Below, piece by piece: positions 60,404 to 64,000 of a stretch of 64,000 nt of DNA. The notes beneath the pieces are model-generated. The model was not told the DNA's origin and did no database searches. It worked only from the letters and a program-made list of their open reading frames with translations. The stretch comes from Alphaproteobacteria bacterium. Lineage in GTDB: Bacteria > Pseudomonadota > Alphaproteobacteria > Caulobacterales > Caulobacteraceae. Where the stretch lies: NCBI GenBank assembly GCA_018821435.1, contig JAHJME010000040.1, positions 1-64,000 of the forward strand, given 5' to 3'. Position numbers and translations under genes: made by a program. Position 1 is the first letter of the stretch, and each line of letters opens with the position of its first letter.

Positions 60404-61243
60404 ATGCCCGATCCAATCGATTTCGTACAGCTCCGCAGGCAAGTGCAGCGGTCGAACGGCTATCAGGCCCGCGCGGAGATCGAGCGGATTCTGGCGCCCC
60501 TGCGCGGCGACCCCAAGCGGCTCGAACCCCATGGTTTCAAGGTCTACAGCCAGAGCGACGAGGACGGGATCATCGAGGAGATCTTCCGCCGGCTGGGGGT
60601 GACCACCGGCCGCTTCGTGGAGATCGGCGTCGAGAACGGGCTGGAGTGCAACTCGCTCTATCTGATCCACAAGGGTTGGCGCGGAACCTGGATCGAGGGG
60701 AACCAGGCGCAGCGGCCGGCGATCGAACAGAAGTTCGGCTCGATCCTGGGGCGGCGTCTGCAGGTTGGGTTCAGCTGGATATCGGTGGAGACGATCAACA
60801 ATGTGCTGAAGGGGCTGGGCGTCGAGGACGACCTGGACTTCATGTCGATCGATATCGACGGCAACGACATCTATATCCTTGAGGCCCTGGCCATCCGGCC
60901 GAAGGTGGTCTGCATCGAGTACAACGCCAAGTTCCCGGGCAATCTGGTGAAGCAGCCGGTCTATAATCCCGAGGCGCGCTGGAATGGCCGGGACTATATG
61001 GGCTCCAGCCTGAAGGCGATCACCGGCGTCGCGGCAGCGAAGGGCTATCGGCTGGTCGGGACCAGCATCGTCGGAGCCAATGCGTTTTTCGTGCGCGAAG
61101 ATCTGGCGAGCGAGGCGTTCGCAGACGATTGCAGCGCCGAGGCGCTCTACAACCCGGCGCGGTATTGGCTGTGGTCCGACCACTTCGTGAACATCGGGCA
61201 CCCGGCCGATTTCGGCCCCTACGTGGACCTGATGCAGGACTAG
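60404..61243 (+). CDS. FkbM-like class I methyltransferase-fold protein
   Basis: 279 aa from ATG 60404. A SAM-binding-like segment FVEIGVENGLECNSLYL (about residues 71-87) is followed by GTWIEGN and a DFMSIDIDGNDIYILEAL segment that parallels motifs of FkbM-type methyltransferases. The N-terminus VYSQSDEDGIIEEIFRRLG is conserved among relatives near glycan loci. Possible sugar O-methyltransferase; substrate unknown. Confidence 0.7.
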   Translation: MPDPIDFVQLRRQVQRSNGYQARAEIERILAPLRGDPKRLEPHGFKVYSQSDEDGIIEEIFRRLGVTTGRFVEIGVENGLECNSLYLIHKGWRGTWIEGNQAQRPAIEQKFGSILGRRLQVGFSWISVETINNVLKGLGVEDDLDFMSIDIDGNDIYILEALAIRPKVVCIEYNAKFPGNLVKQPVYNPEARWNGRDYMGSSLKAITGVAAAKGYRLVGTSIVGANAFFVREDLASEAFADDCSAEALYNPARYWLWSDHFVNIGHPADFGPYVDLMQD

Positions 61244-61299
61244 GATCGGCGTCGCGGCCAAGCGGCGCCACAAACGGCGGCGTCGCGCGTTTGGGCGGC

Positions 61300-61748
61300 A
61301 TGAGCATCGACAAGGCCTTCGCCGCCTTCGCCAACAAGACCGCCAAGGTCACCGGCAGCCCGTGGACGTTTGGAGCCTGCCTGCTGCTGGTCATCCTGTG
61401 GGCGGTGAGTGGGCCGGTGTTCGGGTTCTCGGAAACCTGGCAGCTGGTGATCAACACCAGCACGACGATCATCACCTTCCTGATGGTGTTCCTGATCCAG
61501 AACACCCAGAACCGCGACGCCGAGGCGATGCACGCCAAGCTGGACGATCTGATCATCTCCTCGGCGGCGGAGGACGACTTCGTCGGCATCGAGACGATGA
61601 CGGAGAAGGAGCTGAAGGCGATGCACGACCGCTGCACCGCGCGGGCGAAGGTGCATGAGAAGGTCCACGCCAAGGTTACGGAGGAGTTGGAGAACCGGAA
61701 GCGCAAGCGCCGGCCGGCCACACGCAAGCCGGCGGCGCGGACGGCCGC

Positions 61749-61752
<4 letters not shown>
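61300..61752 (+). CDS. low-affinity iron permease-family protein
   Basis: 150 aa from ATG 61300. Two membrane helices (FGACLLLVILWAVSGPVFGF and INTSTTIITFLMVFLIQ) and the QNTQNRDAEAMHAKLDDLI motif define this family, followed by a charged basic tail (RKRKRRPATRKPAA). Named after fungal Fet4-like proteins; in bacteria the role is unproven. Its stop overlaps that of the convergent histidine kinase gene. Confidence 0.88.
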
Positions 61753-63902
<2,150 letters not shown>

Positions 63903-64000
63903 GGAAGCGCTCCTGTTCAGGCGCGCCCATGAGGAGGGGTCAAGATGACCGCGAGGCTAAGCCGCGCTGCGACATATCGCCTTGCCGGAGCGTCCATCAT
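63903..64000. promoter_or_regulatory. upstream region of the histidine kinase gene
   Basis: 98 bp to the window edge containing the kinase gene's ribosome-binding site and presumably its promoter. Nothing else is recognisable. Confidence 0.3.

Overview
The window looks like chromosome of a GC-rich alphaproteobacterium of the Caulobacterales (Caulobacter/Phenylobacterium type). This rests on protein content: several TonB-dependent receptors, a FecI/FecR/FecA cascade, PssY/HfsE-like sugar transferases, UrcA- and TorF-family envelope proteins, DUF3126, GTP-type PEP carboxykinase and many GTG/TTG starts. It is an inference; no rRNA or tRNA is visible.

Layout. 1-4620: minus-strand type IV secretion operon in the order virB1-virB2-virB3-virB4-virB6, with virB6 cut by the window edge. 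4886-9200: a beta-helix-like lipoprotein followed by a TonB receptor. 9236-11096: a recombinase-like regulator lacking catalytic arginines and a lipoprotein hydrolase. 11162-26105: envelope/exopolysaccharide region with a large condensation-adenylation-carrier-acyltransferase protein, an XrtV-type accessory protein, a GtrA fusion, a methyltransferase, a GT2, three polyprenyl-phosphate sugar transferases, an AGE-family epimerase and a nucleotide-sugar dehydrogenase. 26150-26331: putative small RNA and opposing terminators. 26347-33162: TonB receptor, Tat-type flavin amine oxidase, exported RidA, UrcA protein and M24 peptidase. 33181-35103: UDP-sugar epimerase and GT2. 35171-39287: FecA/FecR/FecI-type receptor, anti-sigma factor and ECF sigma factor. 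39783-49400: mostly housekeeping genes (pckG, FlaA1-like dehydratase, TorF porin, SDR, queF, nitroreductase, NUDIX, cysE, DUF3126, SRAP).

49442-58788 is accessory DNA: a phage-type S24 repressor with a divergent three-gene operon, an AT-richer gap with a short ORF, an unknown gene, an IS110-family element, a SulP transporter, a 151-bp MITE-like element, a CPBP protein and a terminase small/large pair with no other phage structural genes. 58874-63902: small membrane proteins, an ExbB/TolQ-like protein co-transcribed with a BlaI-type repressor behind two BlaI-like operator dyads, an FkbM-like methyltransferase, a low-affinity iron permease-family protein and a hybrid histidine kinase.

The strongest candidates for new biology are the single-polypeptide C-A-PCP-membrane acyltransferase (11162-15265), which could aminoacylate or peptidylate an envelope glycan or lipid, and the ExbB-like/BlaI pair (59355-60339), where a proton-channel-like protein occupies the place usually taken by a BlaR-type protease.
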